Part shown: in pieces, positions 33,515-41,967 of the stretch | Layout of the letters: each line of letters starts with the position of its first letter | Numbering within the stretch: position 1 is the stretch's first letter | NCBI GenBank assembly: GCA_944390795.1 | Contig: CALXRI010000013.1 | Location: forward strand, 1 to 64,000 | Length of the DNA stretch: 64,000 nt | Reading direction: 5' to 3' | From: an uncultured Victivallales bacterium | Lineage (GTDB): Bacteria; Verrucomicrobiota; Lentisphaeria; Victivallales; UBA1829 | Notes under the pieces: model-generated | The model's input: only the letters and a program-made list of their open reading frames with translations | What the model was told of the DNA's origin: nothing | The model's database searches: none | Program-made: the position numbers and the translations under genes

Positions 33515-33549
33515 GCAGTCGCAGACTGCGAATAGGAGCATCCTATTCG
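33515..33549. repeat. Two adjacent perfect hairpins with GCA loops
   Basis: GCAGTC-GCA-GACTGC (33515-33529) is directly followed by CGAATAGGA-GCA-TCCTATTCG (33529-33549). Stems are 6 and 9 bp and perfect, and both have the same GCA triloop. There is no T run. They lie in the 298-bp gap before the sugar-binding lipoprotein gene, which otherwise shows nothing coding. Confidence 0.5.
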
Positions 33550-33680
33550 AGCCGGTGACATTGAGGAGGAACATCAATTGAACGGCGAAGATGCTTCGCC
33601 AGGATCAAAGCCTTTCCGCCTCATTGTACTGCGCCTTCCCCGGGGGCGCCGGGAAAAGGCGCGGGAAGTGTTCCGCGGGA

Positions 33681-34643
33681 TCAGTAAATCGAATTCGGAT
33701 AGTAGAAGAACTTTGCATTCTTCGGCGTAATCACATCCGCGGGAATGGTGACGCGTTTCTCTCCGGTTTTCGGTTTTCCTTTGAGATGCGCGACGGCATA
33801 TTCGACGCCGTAGGCGATCATCCGCGGGGGATAGGTCACGTTGAAGGTAACCAGAGGATCCCTGTCCAGCACCTTCTTTACGACGCTTTTGGCGCCCCCG
33901 CCTCCGATCATGAGCTTGATGTCCCTGCGCCCGGACTCCTCGTAGGCCTTCAATGCGCCGAGCAGCACATCGTCGTCCCCCGCCCAGACCGCATCGATTT
34001 TCGGATACTTCTGAAGGAAGTTTTCCATCAGCTTCAGGCCTTTTTCCGTGCTCCAGTAGGATGTCTGGGATTCGAGAATGCGAATGCCGGGATATTTTTT
34101 CATGACCTCCCTGAACGCGTCAACCCGGAGCGTGTTCACCTCGCACGGAATTCCCTCCATGATGAGGATGTCTCCTTTCCCTCCGAGCTGCTTTGCCATT
34201 TCCTCGGCGCAGGTGCGTCCGAATCCGGCATTGTCCCCCGCGATCGTCAGATTCTGGACCTCCTTCGTCAGGCCGCGGTCCACCACGACGAGATAGACAC
34301 CCTTCTTCACTGCCTGTTCGCAGATGCCGGTCAGCGGCGCCGGTTCCTGCGGCAGAAGAACGAGGGCGTCCACATCCTGCACCAGCATGTTTTCAATCTT
34401 GCTGACCTGCTCCGCGGAATCCCGTGCCGTGGAAATGAGGACTTTCACGTCCGGATCTTTCGCTTCCATTTCACGCTTGACCTGTTCCGCCCACCAGACG
34501 ACGCCTCCCGTCCAGCCGTGATCCGCGCTCGGAATCGAGATTGCGACCTTGATTTTTCCGTCGTCCTGCTTTTTCCCGCAGCCGGCGGCCGCGAACAGCG
34601 CCGCGGCGCAGGCCAGAGCTGCCGTCATTCTGAAGAATTTCAT
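33681..34643 (-). CDS. Periplasmic sugar-binding lipoprotein (ABC type)
   Basis: A 320-residue substrate-binding protein of the ribose/galactose type. The lipobox is AAAGC. The body shows KVAISIPSADHGWTGGVVWW, VQDVDALVLLPQEPAPL, VYLVVVDRGL, AGDNAGFGRTCAEEMAKQLG and KIDAVWAGDDDVLLGALKA. The start at 34643 places the signal peptide at the N-terminus; the longer frame adds unrelated residues. No permease or ATPase is adjacent, so it must work with a distant transporter or a sensor. It has its own promoter (34709-34736). Confidence 0.9.
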   Translation of the reverse strand: MKFFRMTAALACAAALFAAAGCGKKQDDGKIKVAISIPSADHGWTGGVVWWAEQVKREMEAKDPDVKVLISTARDSAEQVSKIENMLVQDVDALVLLPQEPAPLTGICEQAVKKGVYLVVVDRGLTKEVQNLTIAGDNAGFGRTCAEEMAKQLGGKGDILIMEGIPCEVNTLRVDAFREVMKKYPGIRILESQTSYWSTEKGLKLMENFLQKYPKIDAVWAGDDDVLLGALKAYEESGRRDIKLMIGGGGAKSVVKKVLDRDPLVTFNVTYPPRMIAYGVEYAVAHLKGKPKTGEKRVTIPADVITPKNAKFFYYPNSIY

Positions 34644-34708
34644 GGTTTCCGTCCAATCCTGTTTCTGAATTTTTTCTGATTTTAAGGTTTCCTGTTTTCC
34701 GGAATTAT

Positions 34709-34736
34709 AATATAAACGGCGAATCGGTTTCTGCAA
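34709..34736 (-). promoter_or_regulatory. Promoter of the sugar-binding lipoprotein gene
   Basis: On the minus strand TTGCAG (34736-34731), 16 bp, TATATT (34714-34709). The ATG is 65 bp downstream. It lies in the 119-bp gap after the LpoB-like gene. Confidence 0.5.
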
Positions 34737-34762
34737 CAGGCGGAGATGCGGTTTCAGCGTTC

Positions 34763-35362
34763 TTATTCGAAAATGGAATGCGTCCCCTGTTTGGCGATCT
34801 CCACATTGTTCTCCCAGAGGGCGAGCCCTGTTTTCAGGTCGGTCAGGACCAGATGGAAGACAAAGTAGCTCTCCTCGGTCCGTCCCTGCACGGCGGTCTG
34901 CTGGGTGATCGAACCGGAAAGGCTCAGATCCGGACCGATCACGGTTCCGCGCTTCTGAACGGTGTCCTGATTGAAGAGATCGTCGTATTCCTTGTCACGG
35001 ATCCTTCTTACGGCGAGATCGACATTGCTGCTGTTGCCGATTGCGGAAGTCACGACTGCCTGACCGGAGGCGAGAATCGCCTGGCGCATTTTCGCCGTGA
35101 GGAGCCGGGATTCCAGATGCTGGAGCGTGTAGTTGCGGATCCGGCTGATCATGACCACGTTTTTCCGTCCGTCCGGACGTTTGAGCACCCCGGATTCCAG
35201 CATGGAGCCGATGCTGTCGGCGGCCGCTTTCTGCCAGTCGCGCGGATCAATGGAGCTGATGGTCGTAAGTTCCTCGTCGGAGCCGACTTCAATCAGATGC
35301 GCAGTCGTTCCGCAGGAAGTCAGAAGAAGCGGGAGAAAAATGAAAAGCGTTCCTTTCAGCAT
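34763..35362 (-). CDS. LpoB-like penicillin-binding protein activator lipoprotein
   Basis: A 199-residue lipoprotein (lipobox LLLTSC) of the LpoB/CsgG-related fold. Typical segments are WQKAAADSIGSMLESGVLK, NVVMISRIRNYTLQHLESRL, LTAKMRQAILASGQAVVTS, LSGSITQQTA and FHLVLTDLKTGLALWENNVE. In enterobacteria LpoB spans the periplasm to stimulate PBP1b; here the partner is unknown. It is the last gene of a five-gene leftward operon of envelope proteins, 15 bp after the COG3014-like gene. Confidence 0.85.
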   Translation of the reverse strand: MLKGTLFIFLPLLLTSCGTTAHLIEVGSDEELTTISSIDPRDWQKAAADSIGSMLESGVLKRPDGRKNVVMISRIRNYTLQHLESRLLTAKMRQAILASGQAVVTSAIGNSSNVDLAVRRIRDKEYDDLFNQDTVQKRGTVIGPDLSLSGSITQQTAVQGRTEESYFVFHLVLTDLKTGLALWENNVEIAKQGTHSIFE

Positions 35363-35377
35363 AAGAAAAATTCTCCT

Positions 35378-36862
35378 TTAATCGCCGGATTCCCAGACAT
35401 GCGGAACACAGGCATCGTCCAGTTTCCGCAGATAGATGACAGCACGGTGCGTCTCCGGCCTGAGCGTCACCGTCTTCGTCTGTCCGAAGGAGAGCTTGAC
35501 TGTCCGGTCCTTCGGGATTGGAAAATGCGCCGCGAGAAAACGCCGCGGGACCGTCGCCCAGCGCCGCCAGTCGGAATTGTCCATGGAGATGTCCTTTGTT
35601 GCGACAACTGCCGCGGCCGCCGTCGCAACGGCAAGCGGCTTCGCCGCGGAGTCGGGAGCCGCGAGCGCCGCGGCAAGCGAGGCTTTCGCCGCCGTGTGCG
35701 CCTGTGTCCGGGCGCGGATGGCCCCGACGGCGTTCCGGAGCATGTCCGGCATGGTCATCTGCCAGTATTCGTCATTGAAAATCTCATACAGATCCGCCAT
35801 CGGGAAGAGGGGAATGTCCTTTCCCTCCGCCGACACCGCAACCGGGTTTGCCGGGAGCGGCGGCAGTTTTTCAAGAATCGGGAAGCGCCATTGCGCCGGA
35901 ACCATGCCGGGGATCTGAAAGGAGACCGAGCGTGTGGTCCAGCCCGGGGCGCGCCCGTCCGCCGCGATGACGAGGACAATATTGTCGCAGAGAGAATAAT
36001 TCCATGGCGCGGCGTTCTTCAACCCGTCCGGCAGCGGCTCGTCAATGAGCCTCAGAACCGTCGCGTAATCCCGGCGGATCAGTTCGTTTTCCGGCTGCAT
36101 GGCATAGAGATATTTCAGATCGACCGCGGCCTCGTCCCAGTCGTTGTCCCAGCAGTAGGCGACCGCCGAAAGATAAAAGGCGAGGGAGTGGAACATCGCG
36201 CTGTATGTCGGCCGGCGCAGCTTGCTGTATTCCTGATAATCCGGGAGCACCTTGACGAGTCCGAATGCGGAATTGCAGGTCTTGTCGTCGAAAATTCCGG
36301 TTTTCATCCGGTAGGGCGGCACGTCCCGTCCGGCATTTTCCCGGTTGTATTCGAGCATGTTTTTGTCCGCGTCGTTCAGAAGGTAGCGGTACTGGCTCCG
36401 GCGCATGCGCCGGATTTCCACAAGCGCGCCCTCGAGGTTGTCTGCGGCGAGATAGTCGAAGAACTTGAACATCCCGAGGAGAATCCGGTCGCTCCGGAAG
36501 CCGCTGTAGGCGGCTTTCCCCGGGGCATGCAGACGCAGTTTCCCCTGCGAATCGTGCAGATAGAGCAGTTTTTCTGCGCGGCGCAGAAAGCGCAGGGAGT
36601 CGTCATATTTCCCCGCGTCCATGTTCGCCGCGCCCGCTTCCATGTGCCAGAGCAGCGCATTTCCGGTCGTTTCCCCGTGCACGGCATCGCTCATTGCCGC
36701 GGTCTCTTCTGCGGCCTCGTCCAGACGGCCGGAATAGTAAAGATCCGCGACACGCTCCTGATCGGACTTGGTGTAGACGGCGGTGCAGGCGGAGGCTAAG
36801 AGAAGCGCCGCACCCGCCGTGCAGCATGCGGCGATCCGCGCCGTCGGAGCGATCTGCTTCAT
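35378..36862 (-). CDS. TPR-type lipoprotein, COG3014-like
   Basis: A 494-residue lipoprotein (lipobox LLASAC). Tandem helical segments form TPR-like repeats: ADLYYSGRLDEAAEE, NMDAGKYDDSLRFLRRAEKL, then SAMFHSLAFYLSAVAYCWDN and WDEAAVDLKYLYAMQPENEL. An alanine-rich stretch (about 395-435) and a beta-rich C-terminus follow (TVKLSFGQTKTVTL). The pattern fits COG3014 lipoproteins, found with LpoB- and CsgG-like genes in several phyla. Probably an outer-membrane-anchored partner of the neighbouring proteins. It starts 11 bp after the CsgG-like gene. Confidence 0.75.
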   Translation of the reverse strand: MKQIAPTARIAACCTAGAALLLASACTAVYTKSDQERVADLYYSGRLDEAAEETAAMSDAVHGETTGNALLWHMEAGAANMDAGKYDDSLRFLRRAEKLLYLHDSQGKLRLHAPGKAAYSGFRSDRILLGMFKFFDYLAADNLEGALVEIRRMRRSQYRYLLNDADKNMLEYNRENAGRDVPPYRMKTGIFDDKTCNSAFGLVKVLPDYQEYSKLRRPTYSAMFHSLAFYLSAVAYCWDNDWDEAAVDLKYLYAMQPENELIRRDYATVLRLIDEPLPDGLKNAAPWNYSLCDNIVLVIAADGRAPGWTTRSVSFQIPGMVPAQWRFPILEKLPPLPANPVAVSAEGKDIPLFPMADLYEIFNDEYWQMTMPDMLRNAVGAIRARTQAHTAAKASLAAALAAPDSAAKPLAVATAAAAVVATKDISMDNSDWRRWATVPRRFLAAHFPIPKDRTVKLSFGQTKTVTLRPETHRAVIYLRKLDDACVPHVWESGD

Positions 36863-36873
36863 GAGAGTCCTTT

Positions 36874-38178
36874 CTACTGTGCCATCGGATAGGCGGGCGG
36901 AGGTGCCGCCGCCGGGGTCTCCGTCTGTCTGCGGCAGAATGCGCCGACGGTGAAATCCGCCGCTTTCCCGCTGATGACGGACGCGGTGCTCAGCTCCGGC
37001 TGTATGCCGGTCACCCGGACGGAGCCGACCATCTTTTCCGCCTGCCCGATGACCTTTTTCGTCACGGGATGGACAAGTGCTGCGCTTTTGACATACACCT
37101 GGTAGACATCTCCCGGTTTTACGCCGCCGAGCGACCCGCGCGTCAGATAGATCCTGCCGCCGTCCACTCCGGCGACAAGCACGGGATCGACCTGTTCGAG
37201 AATTTCTCCGGTCAGCGCGGCGACGGCGCGGTCAAGCAGCGCGTTGGTGTAGTCCGCCGCCGTCCAGTCGCGTTTTTCCGAAGCGGGAATTTCCGTGGAG
37301 CGCATCGTGAACTTGAAATCCCCGGAGGCGGTGACTTTCCCGGTCTTCACCTCCAGAATCTTGAAATCCGCCTGCACGCTGGAAACAATGCGCGAACTGG
37401 TCCCGGCGATCTGCGTGGCGCTTGCGATCCGGTTGTTTTCCAGCCTCCTGAGGTTCAGGACGAGGATCTCGTCTGCGACCGAAAGCTGTGCGATTTTCGC
37501 ATACTGTCCGCTGTCGGCGAGAGAGAAATCGACCATTTCCGATTCCCGGACAATCTTGTCGAGATCGGCGCGTTCCAGAAGCTCGAAAGCGCCGCTTTTC
37601 CGGAGCGAGCCCGCCAGCTTGACGCCGAATGCCGCCGCATCCGCCGCCGGAATGTTCTTCCCCGTGACTTTCACCGGCAGGACCGCAAGACGGGGCGCCG
37701 CGCTTTTCTGTTCCCCTGCCAGGAGCCCCATTTTGCCGAGGGCGATGTCCAGGCGGGCCACGAGCTGCGGGAAACTGCCGGCGTCGGCAACGGCTTTCCC
37801 CTCCGGCGCGACCTCGCCGGTGGAACAGTTCACGAGCTGGAAGGATGCCGTGTATTTGTTCCCGAGCTTTCCGATGGTGCAGTGAAGAAGCAGATTCACG
37901 CCGGAAATTTTCCCGAAGCGCGCCAGCGTTCCGCGATTGTCCACCAGTCCGGATTCGGTCTGGAACTGGTTTTCACGGAGAATCGCTTCCAGCGCCGAGC
38001 GTGTCACAACATTGTATTTTCCGTTAAGCTTCGCCTCGATCCTGCCGGTCAGCGTCTGCATCTCGTCTTCGGAGAGCTTTGCGCGGTTGTCCGCCGCGAC
38101 GGCTATTTTTTCCTTCGGCGCGGCGCCCAGTCCGGCGCAGACGGCGAAGATTCCGAGAAACAGAAATGTTTTCCACAT
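36874..38178 (-). CDS. Exported CsgG-like protein with two repeat domains
   Basis: A 434-residue exported protein (signal WKTFLFLGIFAVCAGLGA). Two successive domains show the CsgG/TolB-N-like pattern: the first with KLNGKYNVVTRSALEAILRE and GVNLLLHCTIGKLGNKYTAS, the second with LRKSGAFELLERADLDKIVR, ADEILVLNLRRLENNRI and SVQADFKILEVKTGKVTASG. A C-terminal beta domain (GSLGGVKPGDVYQVYVKS) resembles the FlgT C-terminal type. There is no lipobox, so it is periplasmic. The start at 38178 is preferred since it opens the signal peptide. Confidence 0.75.
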   Translation of the reverse strand: MWKTFLFLGIFAVCAGLGAAPKEKIAVAADNRAKLSEDEMQTLTGRIEAKLNGKYNVVTRSALEAILRENQFQTESGLVDNRGTLARFGKISGVNLLLHCTIGKLGNKYTASFQLVNCSTGEVAPEGKAVADAGSFPQLVARLDIALGKMGLLAGEQKSAAPRLAVLPVKVTGKNIPAADAAAFGVKLAGSLRKSGAFELLERADLDKIVRESEMVDFSLADSGQYAKIAQLSVADEILVLNLRRLENNRIASATQIAGTSSRIVSSVQADFKILEVKTGKVTASGDFKFTMRSTEIPASEKRDWTAADYTNALLDRAVAALTGEILEQVDPVLVAGVDGGRIYLTRGSLGGVKPGDVYQVYVKSAALVHPVTKKVIGQAEKMVGSVRVTGIQPELSTASVISGKAADFTVGAFCRRQTETPAAAPPPAYPMAQ

Positions 38179-38197
38179 ATTCGACACCTCTTTCCGT

Positions 38198-39070
38198 TTA
38201 TTTTCCGTCTGCCGCAAAGCGTCTGCTCATCGCCTCCGCGGCCTGTTTGACGGCGTCCTTCATCAGATCCTGAAACAGCGAGTCATTGATTGTCTGCGCA
38301 AATTTCGTGTTCATCTGCGACTGTTCTCCCGTGACGAGTCCGGAAAACACGATCTGATTGTCTTTCAGGTCGATGACTTTTACAAGCAAATCCAGGGAGT
38401 AGACAACCCTGTCGGTCCTGACGCCGTAGCCGGAGAATTTCTTATGTTCGGTTTTCAAGTCGGCGACAGTTCCTGTCAAAATGTGGGTGGCGCCGCTTTT
38501 TTCCATGAATTCCCGGATTCTCCGGTTCGCATCCTCCGCGGTCTGGGCGCGCCCGAAATCAAGCGATTTCAGCGCGGATTCAATCCCCTCCCGGTTTGCA
38601 AGGGAAAAGATTTCCGGATATTCTCCGAGACAGGCGGTCATATATTCGGCTCCGATGACGAGAGGGCGCTGTTTCGAATTCAATATTTTCTTCGCCAGCG
38701 CCTCTCGTTCCGCCCGGTCGCGTTCGCTTTCCCGCAGATCCCGCTGGAGCCCGGCCATTGCGGCGGTTCCGGCGAATCTTGCATCGAGCATCCGGACGAA
38801 TCCCTGCATCCGGTCGTCGATGCTCTGACGGTCCGCGCTGCTGAGAATTCCCCTGTAATCCGTGTTGACTGGGCGGCTTCTGACAAGGCGCAGTTTCTGG
38901 CCCGCCAGGTCGATGCAGGTGAAATCCAGCACCGCGATTTTCATGGCGGACGTTTCCGCCTTTTCCCCCTCCGTATTCTGCATTTCCGCCGCGTCCGTGT
39001 CTGCGAAGGCGAGCGCGCAGGCAGCAGCGCACACGGCAGGCGTCCTCCATTTTATCGTCGAAAAAAGCAT
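38198..39070 (-). CDS. Exported CsgG-like protein
   Basis: A 290-residue exported protein. The signal peptide is followed by MKIAVLDFTCIDLAGQKLRL. The C-terminal half has the CsgG-type segments EFMEKSGATHILTGTVADLK, VVYSLDLLVKVIDLKDNQIV and ALKSLDFGRAQTAEDANRR. The middle (about 80-140) is a charged helix, RDLRESERDRAEREALAKK. GGGGAGGTGCGAAA precedes the chosen start at 39070. It is second in the five-gene envelope operon. It probably assembles with the other CsgG-like protein and the LpoB-like lipoprotein. Confidence 0.72.
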   Translation of the reverse strand: MLFSTIKWRTPAVCAAACALAFADTDAAEMQNTEGEKAETSAMKIAVLDFTCIDLAGQKLRLVRSRPVNTDYRGILSSADRQSIDDRMQGFVRMLDARFAGTAAMAGLQRDLRESERDRAEREALAKKILNSKQRPLVIGAEYMTACLGEYPEIFSLANREGIESALKSLDFGRAQTAEDANRRIREFMEKSGATHILTGTVADLKTEHKKFSGYGVRTDRVVYSLDLLVKVIDLKDNQIVFSGLVTGEQSQMNTKFAQTINDSLFQDLMKDAVKQAAEAMSRRFAADGK

Positions 39071-39087
39071 TTTCGCACCTCCCCTGC

Positions 39088-39444
39088 TTATGATTCCAGC
39101 ATGCTGATGACATCCACGGCGATCTTCAGGCGGTTCCGCTCCCTGTAAAGACGGCCTTTCATTTCGCGTCCGTTCTTCAATACCAGAATGACTTTGCGCG
39201 AGCCGTCCGGGAAAGCTCCGTCCAGCTTCACCATGGCGCATTTGGTTTCAAGGCCGCGGTCGCGGAGTCCGCGTGTCGCAATCCGGACGAGATCGGCCTT
39301 TTCCAGTTCCGCGGAGGAAACCGCCGCTTCGGGCTGTCCGTAGACTTTCGTCTTCTGGTCAGAAACAACGGGGAAGCGTTTCACCGCTAGAATGGCGGCC
39401 GCGGCGGTAATTACGGCGGCCACGGTCAGTATTGTTCTTTTCAT
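39088..39444 (-). CDS. Small membrane-anchored protein of the LpoB/CsgG operon
   Basis: A 118-residue protein with an N-terminal membrane anchor or signal (RTILTVAAVITAAAAILAV). A short alpha/beta part follows: LVRIATRGLRDRGLETKCAM and KVILVLKNGREMKGRLYRE. No family is recognised. GGGGAGACATCGGAG precedes the chosen ATG. It heads the operon, 17 bp before the CsgG-like gene. Confidence 0.6.
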   Translation of the reverse strand: MKRTILTVAAVITAAAAILAVKRFPVVSDQKTKVYGQPEAAVSSAELEKADLVRIATRGLRDRGLETKCAMVKLDGAFPDGSRKVILVLKNGREMKGRLYRERNRLKIAVDVISMLES

Positions 39445-39627
39445 CTCCGATGTCTCCCCGGTGTCTGCGGTTTCTTCAGAGGGTAAAATATCCGGTCCGC
39501 TCCCAGTTTCAAGAGAAAAATCTTGCCATTCGGGATATTTTCCGGGATATCGCCCTGTCATGCGGCTGCGGTCCGCAAAGGAAACGCATGGACGCCAGGA
39601 GGCCTGCGGTCCGCCTCTGCGGCTTTT

Positions 39628-39665
39628 GATGCAAAAAAGTATAATTTTTTATCAGAATTATGATA
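39628..39665. promoter_or_regulatory. 38-bp regulatory element, copy 1
   Basis: Begins GATGCAAAAAAGT and ends TTTATCAGAATTATGATA, with TATCA/TGATA as an inverted pair (39650-39654, 39661-39665). It is identical at 33 of 38 positions to 60790-60827. It ends 10 bp before the -35 box at 39676, as does the other copy with its promoter. Most likely it binds the AraC-type regulator encoded nearby or its paralogue. Confidence 0.65.
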
Positions 39666-39675
39666 TCCCGATTCG

Positions 39676-39703
39676 TTGCAAAAGTTTTCCTGCCTCTTAT
39701 CTT
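39676..39703 (+). promoter_or_regulatory. Promoter of the Ldh-family gene
   Basis: TTGCAA (39676-39681), 16 bp, TATCTT (39698-39703). The start codon follows 66 bp later. The 38-bp element sits directly upstream. Confidence 0.55.
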
Positions 39704-39769
39704 AATAGCATAAGGAAATGAAAGAGATAAGATTCATCAAAATTCGGAAAAACGGAGGAAGCGGAGAAA

Positions 39770-40819
39770 ATGAGTCGTTTCAACGTGTTGCGTCTTCATG
39801 ACGCCTGCAGAGAGATTTTCATCCGGGCTGGGGTTCCGGCTGAAGATGCGGGAATGCTTGCCGAAGTGCTGGTTACGACAGACATGCGGGGCGTTCATTC
39901 GCATGGTGTCGTGCGGAGCGCCCGTTACATCGACTGTATCCGCGCCGGAGGAATCAGACCGTCCGCCGATCTTGAAATTCTGAATGACACGCCGTGCGCG
40001 GTTCAGCTCAGCGCCGCGGGAGGTCTCGGCATTCCGGCTTCCGTCAAGGCGCTGGAACTTCTTCTGAAACGCGCGGAGAAACAGCCGGTGACGGTGGTGA
40101 CGGTCAACCACAGCGATCATTACGGCGCCGCCGGGTATTATGCGATGCGGGGCGCCGAGGCCGGTTTTCTCACATTTTCCATGAGCAACACCGTCCCCTT
40201 GATCGCCGCTCCGGGCGGTGCGGCGCCCGTCATCGGGAACAATCCGTTTGCCTATGCGGCGCCCGGCGCGCGGCACCGGGGCGTTCTGTTCGACGTCTGC
40301 ATGAGCAAGGTCGCCAGCGGGAAGATCGAAATCGCGGCGCGGGAGGGGCGCAGAATTCCGCGCGGATGGATTCTGAATGCGAAAGGCGAGGCGACGGAAG
40401 ATCCGCAGGATATTTACAACGGCGGCATCATGCTTCCCTTTGCGGAACACAAGGGATACGGCTTTGCAGTCATGGTGGAGCTGATGACCGGCGTTCTCGG
40501 ACTTTCCGGGCTGCTTTCCGGCGTTCACTCCTGGAATATGCTCCCCGGACGGGATGCCGACACCGGACACTGTTTTCTTGCCCTGAATCCGGCCTTCTTC
40601 GGCGGAGCGGAGCGTTTCCGCGCCCGCGTGGACGCCATGATTGACGAACTGAAACGCTCTCCGGTCGCGCCGGACGCCGAACGCATTCTGTATCCCGGCG
40701 AACTGGAGTTTGAACGGGAGGCGGACGCACGTGCAAACGGCGTTCCGCTGCCGGAGGCTTCCGTCAGGGAACTGCAGCGGGCCGCCGCGCTGACCGGAGT
40801 CCGCCTGAATCTGAAATGA
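39770..40819 (+). CDS. Ldh-family malate/L-lactate-type dehydrogenase
   Basis: A 349-residue NAD(P)-dependent dehydrogenase of the YlbC/MDH2 family, acting on alpha-hydroxy acids such as malate, lactate, ureidoglycolate or sugar-derived keto acids. Characteristic segments are TTDMRGVHSHGVVRSARYID, TVNHSDHYGAAGYYAMRGAE with the catalytic-type His, APVIGNNPFAYAAPG and AEHKGYGFAVMVELMTGVL. No signal peptide. Length matches the family. It lies alone between the envelope operon and a convergent AraC gene. The element at 39628-39665 suggests co-regulation with the pseudopilin/GH123 module at 60.9 kb. Confidence 0.9.
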   Translation: MSRFNVLRLHDACREIFIRAGVPAEDAGMLAEVLVTTDMRGVHSHGVVRSARYIDCIRAGGIRPSADLEILNDTPCAVQLSAAGGLGIPASVKALELLLKRAEKQPVTVVTVNHSDHYGAAGYYAMRGAEAGFLTFSMSNTVPLIAAPGGAAPVIGNNPFAYAAPGARHRGVLFDVCMSKVASGKIEIAAREGRRIPRGWILNAKGEATEDPQDIYNGGIMLPFAEHKGYGFAVMVELMTGVLGLSGLLSGVHSWNMLPGRDADTGHCFLALNPAFFGGAERFRARVDAMIDELKRSPVAPDAERILYPGELEFEREADARANGVPLPEASVRELQRAAALTGVRLNLK

Positions 40820-40872
40820 GAAGAGGTTCGCCGCCGCATTTTCCCGGCACGGGAGCGCATTGCGGCGTTCCA

Positions 40873-41796
40873 TTACGGTTTCTCCTCATGAAGCTCCGCT
40901 CTGGCCGCTCCCTGTTTTTCCCGGTATTCCCGCGGTGTCATGCCGGCATATTTCCGGAATTCCCGGGAAAAAAAGGCGGCGCTCTGATAGCCGCAGGCCT
41001 CCGCGACCATGTGGACGGGCAGAGCGCCGGATTCCAGGAGCTCGCAGGCGCTCCGCATGCGGGCCTGAATGACAAAGTTTGTCGGAGAGCAGCCTACCGC
41101 GTCCGCAAAGCGCCGGGTCAGCGTCCGGATGTTCACGCCGAGCATCCGCGCCATGTTTTCCCTGGAGTAATCTTCCGCGGGATTGGAAAGGATCCGGCGC
41201 AGGAGCGACTGAAGCGTGCGCTTCCGGTTCCAGGGATGCCGCTGGCGGCTGATTTCAAGAAAAAAACGGTAGGTCAGCACAGACAGATGCATCTGCAGAT
41301 CGGGACCGCCTTCGGTGCAGGTCCGCTTGATTTCATCATAGATCTCTGCGATACGTCTCGGCTCCGTAAGGCGGAGCACTTCATTTTCCCGGGAAAAATC
41401 ATGTATGCAGAGCAGGGAGACAAGAGAGGATTTTTCCACCATGAGAACCCGCTTGAACAGCGGAGTGTCCGGCGCCGCATGAATCTCCGCCATCATGTCG
41501 GACCGTATGATGCAGAGCGATCCCGGCTGGAGCGGTTCCCTTGTGGAATGGCTCACGAATTCGCCGGCGCCTTCCGCAATCAGTTCAATGCACCACTGCG
41601 AGAAAAAGCTTTTTCCCTGACAGGTCATCCGGGTGACGCCGCCCGGCGCGATCCGGGATTCCCCGTAGGCGTTCAGGTGGATGGCGTTGCCCTGGAACTG
41701 ATCGACGCGGTTCCGGCAGATCAGGAACTCCTCATGATAGGATTTCGAAATATTGCACTGTTTCCGGAATTCGCCGCCCGGACGCCTTTCCGCCAT
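40873..41796 (-). CDS. AraC family regulator, first of two paralogues
   Basis: A 307-residue regulator. The N-terminal cupin-like domain includes NAIHLNAYGESRIAPGG and FSQWCIELIAEGAGEFVS. The C-terminal double helix-turn-helix includes ENMARMLGVNIRTLTRRFAD and VAEACGYQSAAFFSREFRKY. It is a clear paralogue of the regulator at 59828-60721 (for instance AYGES, SSLVSLLC against GSIVSLLC, and AEECGYKNPAFFSREFK). AGGAGGACCAG precedes the start at 41796. It is divergent from the Gfo/Idh gene. Confidence 0.9.
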   Translation of the reverse strand: MAERRPGGEFRKQCNISKSYHEEFLICRNRVDQFQGNAIHLNAYGESRIAPGGVTRMTCQGKSFFSQWCIELIAEGAGEFVSHSTREPLQPGSLCIIRSDMMAEIHAAPDTPLFKRVLMVEKSSLVSLLCIHDFSRENEVLRLTEPRRIAEIYDEIKRTCTEGGPDLQMHLSVLTYRFFLEISRQRHPWNRKRTLQSLLRRILSNPAEDYSRENMARMLGVNIRTLTRRFADAVGCSPTNFVIQARMRSACELLESGALPVHMVAEACGYQSAAFFSREFRKYAGMTPREYREKQGAARAELHEEKP

Positions 41797-41866
41797 TCTG
41801 GTCCTCCTGTGTTTTCCGGATATCATAGCGCGGAGAAAGAACTTTTTCAAGCGGGACGGCCTTTTT

Positions 41867-41893
41867 ATGCAATATATTTTCCCGATAATGCAA
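41867..41893. promoter_or_regulatory. Direct repeat, candidate AraC-type half-sites
   Basis: ATGCAA occurs at 41867-41872 and 41888-41893 in the same orientation, exactly 21 bp apart (two helical turns), the spacing typical for AraC-type half-sites. The proximal copy ends 10 bp before the -35 box of the Gfo/Idh promoter. Confidence 0.45.
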
Positions 41894-41903
41894 GAAAAGG
41901 CAA

Positions 41904-41932
41904 TTGTCAAAACAGAAAGATCCTGATATAAT
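41904..41932 (+). promoter_or_regulatory. Strong promoter of the Gfo/Idh gene
   Basis: TTGTCA (41904-41909), 17 bp, TATAAT (41927-41932), near the sigma-70 consensus. The start codon at 41968 is preceded by GAGGAG. Confidence 0.7.
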
Positions 41933-41967
41933 TATAGAAACGAACCTGCAGAGGAGTGCGGTACAAA

